Notes: a model not told the origin generated them from the letters alone. A stretch of 44,382 bases of DNA from Gammaproteobacteria bacterium (GCA_015491815.1 WFVC01000013.1:1-44382), one strand, 5' to 3'. Counted from the first letter of the stretch, positions 26,515-35,654 are shown. Program-made: numbers and translations.

Positions 26515-27675
26515 TTAGTGGTTGTGGACTTCAAAACCGGACTTGGCCAGTTCGGACTGAACAAAAAAAGCACCCTGCGTAACGACACGCGTCCCGGATT
26601 TAATTCCCGAAATTACCGCCTGTCCTCCGGTTACTCTATCCAGCTCAACTTCATGCGCCTTGAACTCGCCTTCTTCATCGCCTTCAATCAACACCTGCCA
26701 GTCACCATCCGGACTACGAAGAACGGCGGCTTCTGGTACAGCCAGCGCTCGAACTTCATCCGTAATTTCAATTTGCGCACTGACAAACATACCGGGATGC
26801 AGTCGATCATTTTTATTTGGCACTTCAATACGCACCGCAAGGGTGCGGGTTGTTTCATTCAGGGTATGATTAATCTGGCTGACCTTCGCCGGAAGTTTCT
26901 CATTATTGATCACAATCTGAACCGCGCTGCCCAATTTTATTTTTCCGGCAAGATTGGGCCTGACCTGCGCTTCCACCCACATCAGGGATTCATCGGCGAT
27001 GACCATTAACTCCTGACCGGCCTCAACCCGTTCACCCACGATAAAGTTATCATGCAATACCCGTCCCGCCTGCGGCGCGAGTAAATGAAAAATACCATTC
27101 GCCAGAATCGCATCCTTGTTTTTCTGCAGTTGATCTATCTGCGCCAGAGTCATGCCATAGGCCTGAATTCTTCCCCGCGCCAGTTCCCAGTTTACTTTTG
27201 CTTCGGTATAACGGCGTTCCGAGACGACTTTGCGTCCCAGTTTTTTAACTCGCAGCCATTCACGGTGAGCGACCAGATATTCGCCCTGCGCTTCGGCCAT
27301 TTCCACGCTGGACAGAGTCAGCAAACGTTGACCTTTCTTGACTTCATCTCCCAGCTTCACCGAGCGCCCCACAACCTGTGCGGCAATACGCGGGGTGATC
27401 TTCACCGTTTTATAGGCATTAAACTTGACTTCGCCCGGCGCACGTAGAACTTCGGGAATAGTGCGCAACTGTATTTCAGTCACCTGAACATTCGCCATTT
27501 TCATTTGTTCAGGAGTTAATTTAACTACGCCCTCTTCGTTATGCTCGTCACCGTGTCCTGCTTCTTCACTGCCATGCTCATCATGGCCGCCATGTCCTGT
27601 TTCCGCCTGCGCCATCGAAAAAATATTTAATGACACTGTTACCAGCAGGATGCTCATATAGTATTTAATATTCAT
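26515..27675 (-). CDS. czcB: Periplasmic adaptor of metal efflux RND system, CzcB-like
   Basis: A 386-residue membrane-fusion protein that links the RND pump to the outer-membrane channel. A signal peptide (about 1-24) is followed by a His/Glu-rich stretch (HGGHDEHGSEEAGHGDEHNEE), a likely metal-binding segment. Then come the barrel-sandwich halves (APGEVKFNAYKTVKITPRI and APQAGRVLHDNFIVGERV), an alpha hairpin (about 125-185) and the beta-barrel region. A second His-rich end is absent. The gene is one base from czcC and 11 from czcA, so all three parts of the tripartite pump are made from one message. Confidence 0.93.
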   Translation of the reverse strand: MNIKYYMSILLVTVSLNIFSMAQAETGHGGHDEHGSEEAGHGDEHNEEGVVKLTPEQMKMANVQVTEIQLRTIPEVLRAPGEVKFNAYKTVKITPRIAAQVVGRSVKLGDEVKKGQRLLTLSSVEMAEAQGEYLVAHREWLRVKKLGRKVVSERRYTEAKVNWELARGRIQAYGMTLAQIDQLQKNKDAILANGIFHLLAPQAGRVLHDNFIVGERVEAGQELMVIADESLMWVEAQVRPNLAGKIKLGSAVQIVINNEKLPAKVSQINHTLNETTRTLAVRIEVPNKNDRLHPGMFVSAQIEITDEVRALAVPEAAVLRSPDGDWQVLIEGDEEGEFKAHEVELDRVTGGQAVISGIKSGTRVVTQGAFFVQSELAKSGFEVHNH

Positions 27676-27676
27676 A

Positions 27677-28969
27677 TCAATTCTCTTCTACAGTAAGTTG
27701 TAACCAGTCGTTAATGCTGGCGGTGACTAACAGCCAGTCGAACCCGGCCAGCCAGGCCTGTCCACGCAATTCATAACCGGCAGACTGAGTATCCAGCGCC
27801 TGTTTAAGTTGCACAAGGTATTCTGTTGTACTCATATCACCGGCGCGCCAGAGTTTTTTGATCAGATTTAACTGGCGATTAACGCTCACTCTTCCGGTTT
27901 TTTTCCAGTTCGCCCAGGCCTGTTGTAACAGACGATAACGTTCAGTCGTCGCCAGTACGCCGGCGCGCTGTTGCAAAAACATCTGTTGCGCCAATTGCTC
28001 ACGACTGATCAACGTCTGTTGCGCCTCTTCTACTTCAGCGCGATAAGTATTACGGATATTCAGGGGAATACTCAGGGTCGCCCCCAGCAAAGTTTCCCTG
28101 TCTTCCTTACCGCCGCGCAGAGCAATTGTCGGATCCCAGCTACGCTCGCTTTTTCTCAACTCGACCAGTTGGCGACTTGCGGCAACCTCGGCTTCAAGCG
28201 CACGCATCACCGGCAAGTTGCGGATATATTTATCCGTATCAACAGGAAGTTTGGCGCTCGGTAATTCGTCCGGCAACGCGGGCAAGCGATCCGGCTGTTT
28301 AACAAAAATGGCGCGCAAATTTTCTCGCGCAGCGGCGGCATCGGACAAAGCCTGCGCATGTGTCATAAGCGCCTCTGAATAAGCCAGCCTCGCCAGATCC
28401 AGTTCCACCTGATTGAGATCACCGGCCTGAAAACGCTGTTCAGCAATATCGGTAAATTCCTGCATCAATTCCAGCGCTCGTCCAGCCAGCGTCGCCTGCT
28501 CATCCCGCGTGCGTTTCCCGGCAATGGCTGTCAGCAACTTGTGCGATAACGTCTGTATCGCTATCTGGTAATCCGCGCTGGCCTTCGCCAGCTCAAACTG
28601 AGCAACACTGGTGCGCGATCCCCGCTGGTCGCCCATATCAATGGTCTGACTCAATTGAATGTAGGAAGTGTTGATATCCGTTTTTTCCGAATCAATTTCC
28701 AGCTCCGGGTTATACAGCGCATTATCCGCTGCACGCACCGCTGCACGACTGGCGTTAAGCGCCGCCTCCGCGGCGCGTTTACGAGGATGATGCTCAATTG
28801 CGGTTTGTAATGTTTGCCTCAGCGCCGCAGGCGCAATACTGTCCAGCATTAATTTTTTCTGAGGCTTGTTATTCTCCGACTGTGCGGATAATGGCGAGAC
28901 AATGCAAACTACCAGCGTGGAAACTGCCAGTAATTTTTTAAAACTGAACATACAGGTGGATCTAGACAT
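27677..28969 (-). CDS. czcC: Outer-membrane efflux channel, CzcC/TolC family
   Basis: A 430-residue outer-membrane factor with a signal peptide (about 1-30). Two OEP repeats make the trimeric barrel and long periplasmic helices. The first half has AAEAALNASRAAVRAADNALYNPE and the second VELRKSERSWDPTIALRGGKE. The protein is the exit duct of the CzcCBA pump. I kept the first ATG (28969) because AGGA lies upstream, and the ATG six codons later is an alternative. The gap of 84 bases to the czcI-like gene is the largest upstream of czcA in the operon. Confidence 0.92.
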   Translation of the reverse strand: MSRSTCMFSFKKLLAVSTLVVCIVSPLSAQSENNKPQKKLMLDSIAPAALRQTLQTAIEHHPRKRAAEAALNASRAAVRAADNALYNPELEIDSEKTDINTSYIQLSQTIDMGDQRGSRTSVAQFELAKASADYQIAIQTLSHKLLTAIAGKRTRDEQATLAGRALELMQEFTDIAEQRFQAGDLNQVELDLARLAYSEALMTHAQALSDAAAARENLRAIFVKQPDRLPALPDELPSAKLPVDTDKYIRNLPVMRALEAEVAASRQLVELRKSERSWDPTIALRGGKEDRETLLGATLSIPLNIRNTYRAEVEEAQQTLISREQLAQQMFLQQRAGVLATTERYRLLQQAWANWKKTGRVSVNRQLNLIKKLWRAGDMSTTEYLVQLKQALDTQSAGYELRGQAWLAGFDWLLVTASINDWLQLTVEEN

Positions 28970-29053
28970 AACGAATCCTGAAATAAAATATACAATAACG
29001 TCATCCTGTCAACACAGGTGACAGATGAACAGGTAACAAGGAAAATTCAGGGT

Positions 29054-29359
29054 TTACGCCGTAGGCGGAGGAGTTGGTGGCTGTTGGGTAATAAAATAAC
29101 GATGTTTGCTTGAGACAGGTTTGTAGCTATTGTTGAGCACCGGCGGAAAAATAATGGCTTCAGAAAAGACGCCAAAGAAATGCACGCAACCATGACAACA
29201 TTCATCACAGTTCGCATGCGTAAAATCAGCCGAGTCATTATGCGCACTGAGTTCATGGTTTTGCTGAAAAACACCAAGTGATTTATCCATCCCCGCCGCC
29301 CATGAGAGGCTGCCAAACAGAAGGAAAAGCACCATGATTTTGATAATAAGTCGTTGCAT
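29054..29359 (-). CDS. czcI: Small CzcI-like exported metal-resistance protein
   Basis: A 101-residue protein with a signal peptide (about 1-22, cut after SWA). The mature part holds HANCDECCHGCVHFFG, a Cys/His cluster that could bind metal, and ends in a proline-rich tail. In Cupriavidus the czc operon begins with czcI, a small exported protein of this layout, and the DUF2946 family has similar Cys/His clusters. The assignment rests on position as the first gene of the operon and on layout, not on close identity. No clear ribosome-binding site precedes the ATG. A Y-fold element begins 61 bases upstream, leaving little room for a promoter. Confidence 0.65.
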   Translation of the reverse strand: MQRLIIKIMVLFLLFGSLSWAAGMDKSLGVFQQNHELSAHNDSADFTHANCDECCHGCVHFFGVFSEAIIFPPVLNNSYKPVSSKHRYFITQQPPTPPPTA

Positions 29360-29419
29360 AACAGCAGCAGTCTAGCAACGAACCGCGTGTTTTCGCAAGT
29401 GCAAGGATAAAGATAGTGC

Positions 29420-29556
29420 TAAGGACGCTCTGATTAATTCCGCCGTTCGTGGTGAGCCTATCGAACCATGAACGCTAAGTATTGTAAAATCATAATGTTA
29501 TATGGTTCACCCTTCGACAAGCTCAGGGCGAACGGCATTAATCAGAGATTTCCTAA
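29420..29556 (-). repeat. Y-fold palindromic element, full copy 3 (one arm shortened)
   Basis: A 137-base element. The outer ends (CTCTGATTAATTCCG and TTAATCAGAG) are more diverged than in the other copies. Hairpin 1 is cut down to GTTCGTGGT-gagcctatcga-ACCATGAAC, losing its REP core but keeping its stem. The linker (ATATAACATTATGATTTTAC on the minus strand) and hairpin 2 (ACCCTTCGACAAGCTCAGGG) are intact. It lies between the czc promoter side and the terminator of the PEP-CTERM gene. Confidence 0.85.
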
Positions 29557-29566
29557 ATAGTAAACA

Positions 29567-29597
29567 AACTCCCCCATAGCAAGCCATCGGGGGAGTT
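29567..29597 (-). terminator. Rho-independent terminator of the PEP-CTERM gene
   Basis: A 9-bp perfect stem, AACTCCCCC against GGGGGAGTT, with a 13-base loop. On the minus strand it is followed by TTGTTTA, a T-rich tail. It lies 18 bases after the stop codon of the PEP-CTERM gene. Confidence 0.8.
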
Positions 29598-29615
29598 CAT
29601 CCAGAGTGGTTAACT

Positions 29616-30533
29616 TCAGCTCTTACGCCTCAAAATCGCCCCCAACCCCAGTAAACCACTGCCAAATAACCAGACAGCCGGAGGAAGTGGCACCAGTGAC
29701 GGAGCCTCTGACGGACAGGCGCCATACAGGCAACTTATCCCCAGTCTGTAGTTGCCCGTTTCATTCCAGCCGGTATCAGCCAGGCCGATTTTATAGATGC
29801 CGGTTTCGGTTAAATTAAGTTCGGGTGTGACAGAACATAGTGTTGCCGCACCGAAACTACCCGAATTACCGTTACATGCCACATTTTCAATTAAATTCCC
29901 AAGTGGATCCCAAACATCAAGATTTAAATCCAGCCCACCTGATAGTGAGGCCACCGTGAGCTGCACCCCCGATCCAGCTGCGCCATTGAATGCCAGAAAG
30001 TCTGTATCACCAAGATGCCCCAATGTTTCATCTAGAGCCTCATCATAAGCAATTCCAGTCCAGTTATTGACTGGCGGGTTAAGGTCAAGACTCATTGTAT
30101 AATTACCGCTTTCATTTGCCCCAAGATCGCTTAAATTGAGAAAATAGTCTCCCGTTGTTGATAAAGTTTGATCCAATGCGGCGCTACAGCGGGTGGCGGC
30201 GCCAAAACTACCCGCATTACCATTGCATGAAACTGTTTGTATGATGGAACCGTCTGGACCACGCAATACCGCTTGCAGATCCAGACCACCTGTTGATGTC
30301 GATAAAATTACTCGCAAGGAATCTCCCGCCACGCCACTGAAGCGATAATTGTCGACTTCAACGTTGCTGGCGAGGCCGCTGTTGATCGTATGGTCGCCAT
30401 AGGCGATATCGACAAAACCGGTCAGTCCAGTCGTATCGACCGCGTTCTCGATCGTCGATGCCTGGGTCACGGCGGACACCAGCAGGGACAGGCCGAACAC
30501 CGGCAGCACATGATAAGAATGTTTTGTTTTCAT
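29616..30533 (-). CDS. Secreted protein with two PPC domains and a PEP-CTERM sorting tail
   Basis: A 305-residue exported protein. A signal peptide (about 1-25, TQA) is followed by two tandem bacterial pre-peptidase C-terminal (PPC)-type beta-sandwich domains. The shared pattern in each is a GGLDL...G.....V.CNGN.GSFGAAT.CS run, then G.Y.....D.G..E.GNY. The C-terminus reads VPLPPAVWLFGSGLLGL followed by Arg-Arg-Lys, a PEP-CTERM signal that an exosortase would process for cell-surface or matrix display. I chose the ATG at 30533, 25 codons inside the open frame, because AGAGGGAG lies six bases upstream and it starts a proper signal peptide. No protease domain is attached. The exosortase is not in this window. 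The gene diverges from a sensor kinase. Confidence 0.88.
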   Translation of the reverse strand: MKTKHSYHVLPVFGLSLLVSAVTQASTIENAVDTTGLTGFVDIAYGDHTINSGLASNVEVDNYRFSGVAGDSLRVILSTSTGGLDLQAVLRGPDGSIIQTVSCNGNAGSFGAATRCSAALDQTLSTTGDYFLNLSDLGANESGNYTMSLDLNPPVNNWTGIAYDEALDETLGHLGDTDFLAFNGAAGSGVQLTVASLSGGLDLNLDVWDPLGNLIENVACNGNSGSFGAATLCSVTPELNLTETGIYKIGLADTGWNETGNYRLGISCLYGACPSEAPSLVPLPPAVWLFGSGLLGLGAILRRKS

Positions 30534-30683
30534 TTTTTTCTCCCTCTTTCTTGTTTGAAATAACCCTGTTTGTTTTCTGGTACGGTAGCCAGCGGCAGCA
30601 GCCCGCACAATGGGTCATTTGCGCCACAAGTACGACAGCGGGCAAATCACAGGCAATAGCGAATCCTGTGCAAACAACTGAAA

Positions 30684-30700
30684 AGACAAAAGTTTTGTCT
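30684..30700. promoter_or_regulatory. Perfect 17-bp inverted repeat in a divergent promoter region
   Basis: AGACAAAA-G-TTTTGTCT is a perfect palindrome with a one-base centre. It lies between the divergent PEP-CTERM and sensor-kinase genes, about 150 bases from the first and 100 from the second. It looks like an operator for a dimeric regulator. The regulator is unknown. The NarL-type gene at 32516 is a candidate by proximity only. Confidence 0.45.
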
Positions 30701-30801
30701 ATATCTTTCCGGTTAGACCAAAACACCCCCTACAAATGTAGTGGTGGATTGATGAGACGCTTCGGGTAAAGTTGGACAAAATATGGAACAGGCAGGGATT
30801 C

Positions 30802-32556
30802 ATGGGAAACAAATCCGCAACGCCAGACACGCTTCAACCGCGTCTTCGCGCCGAACAACTACACACACATTATCAACAGCTTCCGGCCATGATTATCGCT
30901 CCGGCGCTGGGCGCTCTGTTTACAACCTGGGTGTTATGGGGAGCGGTCAATACGACTTACCTTGGTTTTGGACTGGCCGGAGTACTGAGCATATCGGCAC
31001 TGAGAATACTATTGTTCCAACGATATTTCGCCCAGGACAGGCGGGAAACGGCAACGGAAAAATGGCATTATCTTGCGATTTCCCTTGCTCTGATTTCCGG
31101 TTGCATCTGGGGAAGCATGGCCATTTTTCTCTACCCTCCCCTGCAATCTGAATATGACGTCTACATGCTGGTTCTACTGGCGCTGGTGCCCGTCGCACCG
31201 ATGGCGGCGCTGGCGGTCTATATGCCGGCATTTTATGCCTATTATCTCCCTTGCATTGCGCCCTTTATTATCACCCTGGGCATGCAGGAAAGCCGTGCGG
31301 AAAGAATGACCGCCCTGTTGCTTCTGATGATGACCGGGGCAATCATCACTTTCGCCAACCGATATGCCGCAATGCTGACCGAGGCGATTCGTCTGCGCCT
31401 GCAACTGGCGGATAAAACCGAACAGCTTGAACAGGCCGCTATTGTTAAAACACGTTTTCTGGCGGCGGCCAGTCATGACTTGCGCCAGCCGGTGCATGCA
31501 ATGGGACTGTTCCTTGAATCTTTGCAAAACCGCTACCGGGAACTACGCGACAGCAAGCTTTTTACTCAGGTTGAGCAATCCATACTTACCCTGCGTCGTA
31601 TGCTTGATGCCATGCTGGATATTTCACGGCTGGATGCCGACATGGTGGAAATCAGACGGCAGAATTTCAGGCTGGATAAACTTCTGAATCATCTGCATAA
31701 CGAGTATGCCCCGCTTGCCACCCGAAAAGGACTGCGGTTTCGTTATGTCGCCAGCCGCCAGGTGGTCAACAGCGATCCGGTGCTGCTGGAACGCATTCTG
31801 AGGAATTTCCTGTCCAATGCAATCAAATACACCCATCATGGCCGTATATTGCTTGGTTGCCGCAGGCGTGGAGAGCAGATGCTTATCCAGATCTGCGACA
31901 GCGGCTTCGGCATTCCCGCCTCCCGGCTAGATGAGGTTTTTTTCGAGTTTACCCGTCTGCATAACACTGAAAATCATTCTGAGCAGGGGCTGGGTCTCGG
32001 CCTGTCCATTATCAAACGTCTGGCGCATTTACTGGAACACGAGATCACGGTTCATTCAGAAGAAGGCCGGGGCTCCATTTTCAGCATCGCGGTTCCCTGC
32101 AGCCGAAACATAGCAGAGAGCATACATAAAAATAACCCAATACATTCAGCCCCCGCTCCTGAACTTCGCCAATGGCGGGTGCTGATTGTCGATGATGATG
32201 AAGCCGTGCGTCTGGGAATGGCGGCCTTGCTTGAACAGTGGCATGCCGAGGTGATTAGCGCCGCAGGCATGAATGATTTACCTGATAAAATCAGCCAACT
32301 GGACTGCGCCCCGAATCTGCTGCTCGTCGACTATCATCTAAGCGCTAACATTTGCGCACAGGATGTTATTCACGCACTTCAGGTTGAATTCGGAAAACAG
32401 ATTCCAACGATCATCATTACCGGTGATACAGAACCCACGCGCATTCGTGAAGCCCATGAAGCGGGTCACATTCTCCTGCACAAGCCCGTGGATCCGGAAA
32501 AGCTCAAGGCCTGTATCAGCTCACTGGTTCCAGCAAACCAAGTTGCTGGGCTCTGA
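30802..32556 (+). CDS. Multi-helix hybrid sensor histidine kinase/response regulator
   Basis: A 584-residue inner-membrane kinase. About six or seven helices lie in residues 28-190, with no large periplasmic loop, so it probably senses a membrane or intramembrane signal. HisKA has AASHDLRQPVHAMGLF with His225. The ATPase has NFLSNAIKYT, DSGFGIP and GLGLGLS. The C-terminal receiver has VDDDEAV and the phospho-site in LLVDYHLS. I chose the ATG at 30802, with GGCAGGGA just upstream, over an in-frame TTG ten codons earlier. The last 41 bases overlap the end of the converging NarL-type regulator, its likely partner. The divergent PEP-CTERM gene may be a target; this is inference. Confidence 0.87.
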   Translation: MGNKSATPDTLQPRLRAEQLHTHYQQLPAMIIAPALGALFTTWVLWGAVNTTYLGFGLAGVLSISALRILLFQRYFAQDRRETATEKWHYLAISLALISGCIWGSMAIFLYPPLQSEYDVYMLVLLALVPVAPMAALAVYMPAFYAYYLPCIAPFIITLGMQESRAERMTALLLLMMTGAIITFANRYAAMLTEAIRLRLQLADKTEQLEQAAIVKTRFLAAASHDLRQPVHAMGLFLESLQNRYRELRDSKLFTQVEQSILTLRRMLDAMLDISRLDADMVEIRRQNFRLDKLLNHLHNEYAPLATRKGLRFRYVASRQVVNSDPVLLERILRNFLSNAIKYTHHGRILLGCRRRGEQMLIQICDSGFGIPASRLDEVFFEFTRLHNTENHSEQGLGLGLSIIKRLAHLLEHEITVHSEEGRGSIFSIAVPCSRNIAESIHKNNPIHSAPAPELRQWRVLIVDDDEAVRLGMAALLEQWHAEVISAAGMNDLPDKISQLDCAPNLLLVDYHLSANICAQDVIHALQVEFGKQIPTIIITGDTEPTRIREAHEAGHILLHKPVDPEKLKACISSLVPANQVAGL

Positions 32557-33163
32557 CTACCGCATCAGTGCGGTTATGGGCATGCAGATGATGCATAATA
32601 TCGGAGACATGCGCCCGCACTGTCGTTTCCGCAATATTCAGGGCTCTGGCGATTTGCTTGTTGCTAAACCCCATAGCAAGGTATTGCAACACTTCTTCCT
32701 GACGTCGGGTCAGCACCGCGTTTGCATCGATCGCCGCCTCAGCAGGATGTAACAGGCTGTCCAGCGCAATCGATGGCACATAGGTTTCGCCATTCAATAC
32801 CAGCAACAACGCATTTTTAATCACCTTACTATCCGCAGATTTGGGAATATAACCCCGCGCCCCGGCGTTCAGAAGATGAACCACGAGATTATGATTTTCA
32901 CTGGCGGAAATCACGACGATGGGCGTATCAGGCAATAACTGAGAAATCGGAAGCAGACTTTTCAAACCGCCGCCATCCGGCAGCGCCAGATCCAGCAGCA
33001 CCAGATCAAATTCAAGCTGTTCCTCGATAAGCCGGAAGGCGTCCTCTATGCAGGCCGCCTCGAAAATACAGACCTGCGAAGCAAGCTGCTGAATCACCGG
33101 ACGCAAGGCTTCACGATAAAGCGGGTGATCATCAATCAAAAGAATTTTTACGGCTTTATCCAT
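32516..33163 (-). CDS. NarL/FixJ-type response regulator
   Basis: A 215-residue regulator with a receiver (IDDHPLYREAL, phospho-accepting Asp58 in LVLLDLALPDGGG, and Lys in YIPKSAD) and a LuxR-type helix-turn-helix (TRRQEEVLQYLAMGFSNKQIARALNIAETTVRAHV). I chose the ATG at 33163 because it begins directly before the receiver, whereas the open frame runs 20 codons further upstream with no family match. The 3' end overlaps the kinase gene on the other strand by 41 bases. Kinase-regulator pairs in tail-to-tail order are known, and pairing with this kinase is likely but inferred. Confidence 0.88.
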   Translation of the reverse strand: MDKAVKILLIDDHPLYREALRPVIQQLASQVCIFEAACIEDAFRLIEEQLEFDLVLLDLALPDGGGLKSLLPISQLLPDTPIVVISASENHNLVVHLLNAGARGYIPKSADSKVIKNALLLVLNGETYVPSIALDSLLHPAEAAIDANAVLTRRQEEVLQYLAMGFSNKQIARALNIAETTVRAHVSDIMHHLHAHNRTDAVVRAQQLGLLEPVS

Positions 33164-33236
33164 AGCTCGATATTTTATTTTAGTTTCCCTGTAAACCTTA
33201 CGACTATTTCTCTCCGCTGGCAATCACCTGACAACG

Positions 33237-33923
33237 TTATCCCTGCAATACCCCGTCTGTCAGCATGCAGATCCGATCCATTTTTTCCGCAAAACGCATA
33301 TCGTGGGTCACAATGATGAAACTGATGTTAAATTCCTGATTCAGTTCCAACATCAGACGATAAACGCTTTCTGCTGTGCGGGTATCCAGATTGCCGGTCG
33401 GCTCATCCGCCAGCACGCTCAGTGGTCGCGTGATCAGCGCTCGCGCCAGCGCCGCGCGTTGGCGTTCACCGCCGGACAGTTCATTGGGTTTATGCGTTAC
33501 GCGGTGACCAAGCCCAACCCGTTCCAGCATTTGCGTGGCCGCTCGCGATGCTGACGCCGGTTTATCGCCGCGAATCAACAACGGCATGGCCACATTTTCC
33601 AGCGCGCTGAATTCCGGCAGCAGATGATGAAACTGGTAAACGAAACCCAGCGCCCGGTTGCGCAGAAAGCCGCGCGCGGCCGGATTCAGCCCGGCCATAT
33701 CCCTGCCGTCAATTTCGACCCGTCCGGCTGTCGGCGTATCCAGCCCGCCCAGCAGTTGCAATAGCGTGCTTTTGCCTGAACCGGAGGCGCCGACGATCGC
33801 CAGTTGCTCACCTTGCCGCAACTCAAGATCGACATTTTTCAGGACTTCAACCGGCGCCGGTCCCTCATTGAAGGTTTTGCTTAAACCTTCACAACGCAGC
33901 ACGATGCGTTTTTGCTCACTCAT
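33237..33923 (-). CDS. lolD: Lipoprotein-releasing system ATP-binding protein LolD
   Basis: A 228-residue ABC ATPase that powers release of outer-membrane lipoproteins from the inner membrane to LolA. Walker A is GASGSGKST (45-53). [15 protein letters not shown] and [10 protein letters not shown], the latter a LolD/MacB-type Walker B, are also clear. The open frame extends 30 codons upstream into the permease gene. I chose the ATG at 33923 because GGAGG lies nine bases upstream, the length is close to E. coli LolD (233), and it overlaps the permease stop by eight bases, which indicates coupling. Confidence 0.95.
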   Translation of the reverse strand: MSEQKRIVLRCEGLSKTFNEGPAPVEVLKNVDLELRQGEQLAIVGASGSGKSTLLQLLGGLDTPTAGRVEIDGRDMAGLNPAARGFLRNRALGFVYQFHHLLPEFSALENVAMPLLIRGDKPASASRAATQMLERVGLGHRVTHKPNELSGGERQRAALARALITRPLSVLADEPTGNLDTRTAESVYRLMLELNQEFNISFIIVTHDMRFAEKMDRICMLTDGVLQG

Positions 33924-35163
33924 AACGCAGCGCCTCCGCCGGCTGGGTGCGACTTGCCCGCCAGGCCGGATACAAGGTCGCCAGCACTCCGAGTGACAGC
34001 GAAACCGCGCCAATCATCCAGACATCGCTCCAGTGCAGATCCGAAGGCAATTCACTGATGTAGTAAACCCCGGGATCCAGAAAATGTATGCCGAACAGGT
34101 TTTCGATAAAAGGCACCACCGTATCCAGATTCAGTGAAAGACTCACGCCCAGAATAATACCCAGCGCCGTTCCGACTACGCCGATCAAGGTGCCCTGCAC
34201 CATAAAGACTTTCAAAATACTGGGCGGCGACATGCCCAGCGTGCGCAGAATCGCGATATCGCTTTCCTTGTCGGTAACCATCATCACCAGTGTCGAAACA
34301 ATATTAAACGCCGCCACTGCGACGATTAGCAGCAACAACAGGAAAATCATGCGCTTTTCAATTTTCACCGCGCGGAACCAGTTGGCGTGATAGGAACTCC
34401 AGTCACGAATCCAGTACTGACCCAGCTCGGTGTTCAACAAATTCGCTCGCACCTGCGGCGCGCGAAACAAATCATCCACTTTCAGGCGCACGCCGGAAAC
34501 GCCATCATCCAGTCGAAACACCCGTCGCGCATCATCCATATGCAATAAGGCCATGCTGCTGTCATATTCAAACATGCCCACGTAGAAAATTCCGACCACC
34601 TTGAAGCGTTTCAGTCGCGGCGCCACGCCGGCCGGGGTGACCTGAGCGCTCGGGGTCACCAGGGTGACCTTGTCGCCCACATTGGCATCGAGAATCCGCG
34701 CCAGATCGCGCCCCAGAATAATGCCGAACTGCCCCGGAATTAAATCACTTAACTTACCTTCAACCATGCTTGCGCCAACATTGGAAACAGACGGCTCCAT
34801 TTCCGGCAGAACGCCGCGAATCAGGCTGCCGTTGACATGATTACGGTGAATCAGCATCCCCTGGGCCTCCACATAGGGCGCCGCCGCCAGCACATGCGGC
34901 TGCTCTTTCGCCCGCTGCACCACGTCAGACCAGCCAGTCAGACTATCCTGATATTTTGTGATCGTCAGGTGCGAGACCATATCCAGAATGCGCTCGCGCA
35001 CTTCTTTTTCAAACCCGTTCATCACCGACAGCACCGTAATCAACGCCATTACGCCCAGCGTGATGCCCAGCATGGACGTCAGGGAAATAAACGAAATAAA
35101 GTGGTTGCGACGCCTGGCGCGGGTATAACGCAGACCAATGAAAAGTTCGAGCGGTTTATACAT
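33916..35163 (-). CDS. lolC: Lipoprotein-releasing system permease LolC/LolE family
   Basis: A 415-residue inner-membrane permease with one helix near the N-terminus (about 24-48), a large periplasmic domain, and three C-terminal helices (about 275-300, 320-345 and 380-400). The start [22 protein letters not shown] is typical of LolC and LolE. Only one permease gene is present with lolD, whereas many gammaproteobacteria have lolC and lolE flanking lolD. The protein may therefore act as a homodimer like LolF, or the second gene may lie elsewhere. The ATG at 35163 begins the conserved N-terminus. Confidence 0.93.
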   Translation of the reverse strand: MYKPLELFIGLRYTRARRRNHFISFISLTSMLGITLGVMALITVLSVMNGFEKEVRERILDMVSHLTITKYQDSLTGWSDVVQRAKEQPHVLAAAPYVEAQGMLIHRNHVNGSLIRGVLPEMEPSVSNVGASMVEGKLSDLIPGQFGIILGRDLARILDANVGDKVTLVTPSAQVTPAGVAPRLKRFKVVGIFYVGMFEYDSSMALLHMDDARRVFRLDDGVSGVRLKVDDLFRAPQVRANLLNTELGQYWIRDWSSYHANWFRAVKIEKRMIFLLLLLIVAVAAFNIVSTLVMMVTDKESDIAILRTLGMSPPSILKVFMVQGTLIGVVGTALGIILGVSLSLNLDTVVPFIENLFGIHFLDPGVYYISELPSDLHWSDVWMIGAVSLSLGVLATLYPAWRASRTQPAEALRYE

Positions 35164-35211
35164 GGGCAGGCATTAAAACACAGATTGAACGGATTATAAA
35201 TCGACAATATT

Positions 35212-35372
35212 AGGGGCTGTTGATCTTTCAGATGTTAGGCTGATTTTGAGAAAATTTTAGTCCTGACAAGGCATTTTTTACGTATCAATGCATTCCATTG
35301 ATAGTAAAAAATAACGCTGGCAGGGCTAAAATTAGCCAAAATCAGACAATAGATGAAAGATCAACAGCCCCT
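35212..35372. mobile_element. 161-bp MITE-like element with perfect 19-bp ends
   Basis: Perfect 19-bp terminal inverted repeats (AGGGGCTGTTGATCTTTCA and its complement) enclose further imperfect pairing. CTGATTTTG, AATTTTAG.CCTG.CA and TTTTTTAC are mirrored in the other half. No coding potential is seen and no target duplication is apparent in the flanks. The end sequence looks like that of IS5-type transposons, but this is only a resemblance. It lies between lolC and the gene for the 768-residue protein. Confidence 0.75.
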
Positions 35373-35654
35373 GGAGGCACTGGTTCACAGACAGCCGGAA
35401 GATTTTAAGATAGGCTTTTTTACACTGAAAGTGCTTCCTGCCGGAAGTTATGGAAGCATCTGTCTATTCGGGTTAGCGATGACCAGGAAGGTCTGTCACT
35501 AAAATGAATCGCTGCAAACCCTGTTTTATGCGTTTCATCGCCTGCTCCTTCCTTGCCAATACCACATCAGACGGTGTGTCCGCCGTTGACCTGAAATTAC
35601 TTACAAAAATTTCACGCGAGGAAACATCGATTTTAATCAACCAAGGAGAAGAGC
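35373..35654 (+). other. Leader region before the 768-residue protein gene
   Basis: I find no convincing gene in these 282 bases. A short reading frame beginning at 35504 overlaps the next gene in another frame and has no family features. The stretch has two similar words (GCCGGAAGATTT and GCCGGAAGTTAT, near 35395 and 35440) and ends in a strong ribosome-binding site, AAGGAG, eight bases before the ATG at 35655. No clear sigma-70 promoter is visible, so the leader could be regulated by means I cannot see. Confidence 0.4.

Noticed and set aside
26422-27009. A 195-codon open frame opposite czcB and the end of czcA
   Set aside because: It is antisense to two well-identified genes and spans their junction, with no domain match.
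33924-34013. N-terminal extension of lolD
   Set aside because: It lies inside the lolC coding region, and the ATG at 33923 has a strong ribosome-binding site and the family N-terminus.
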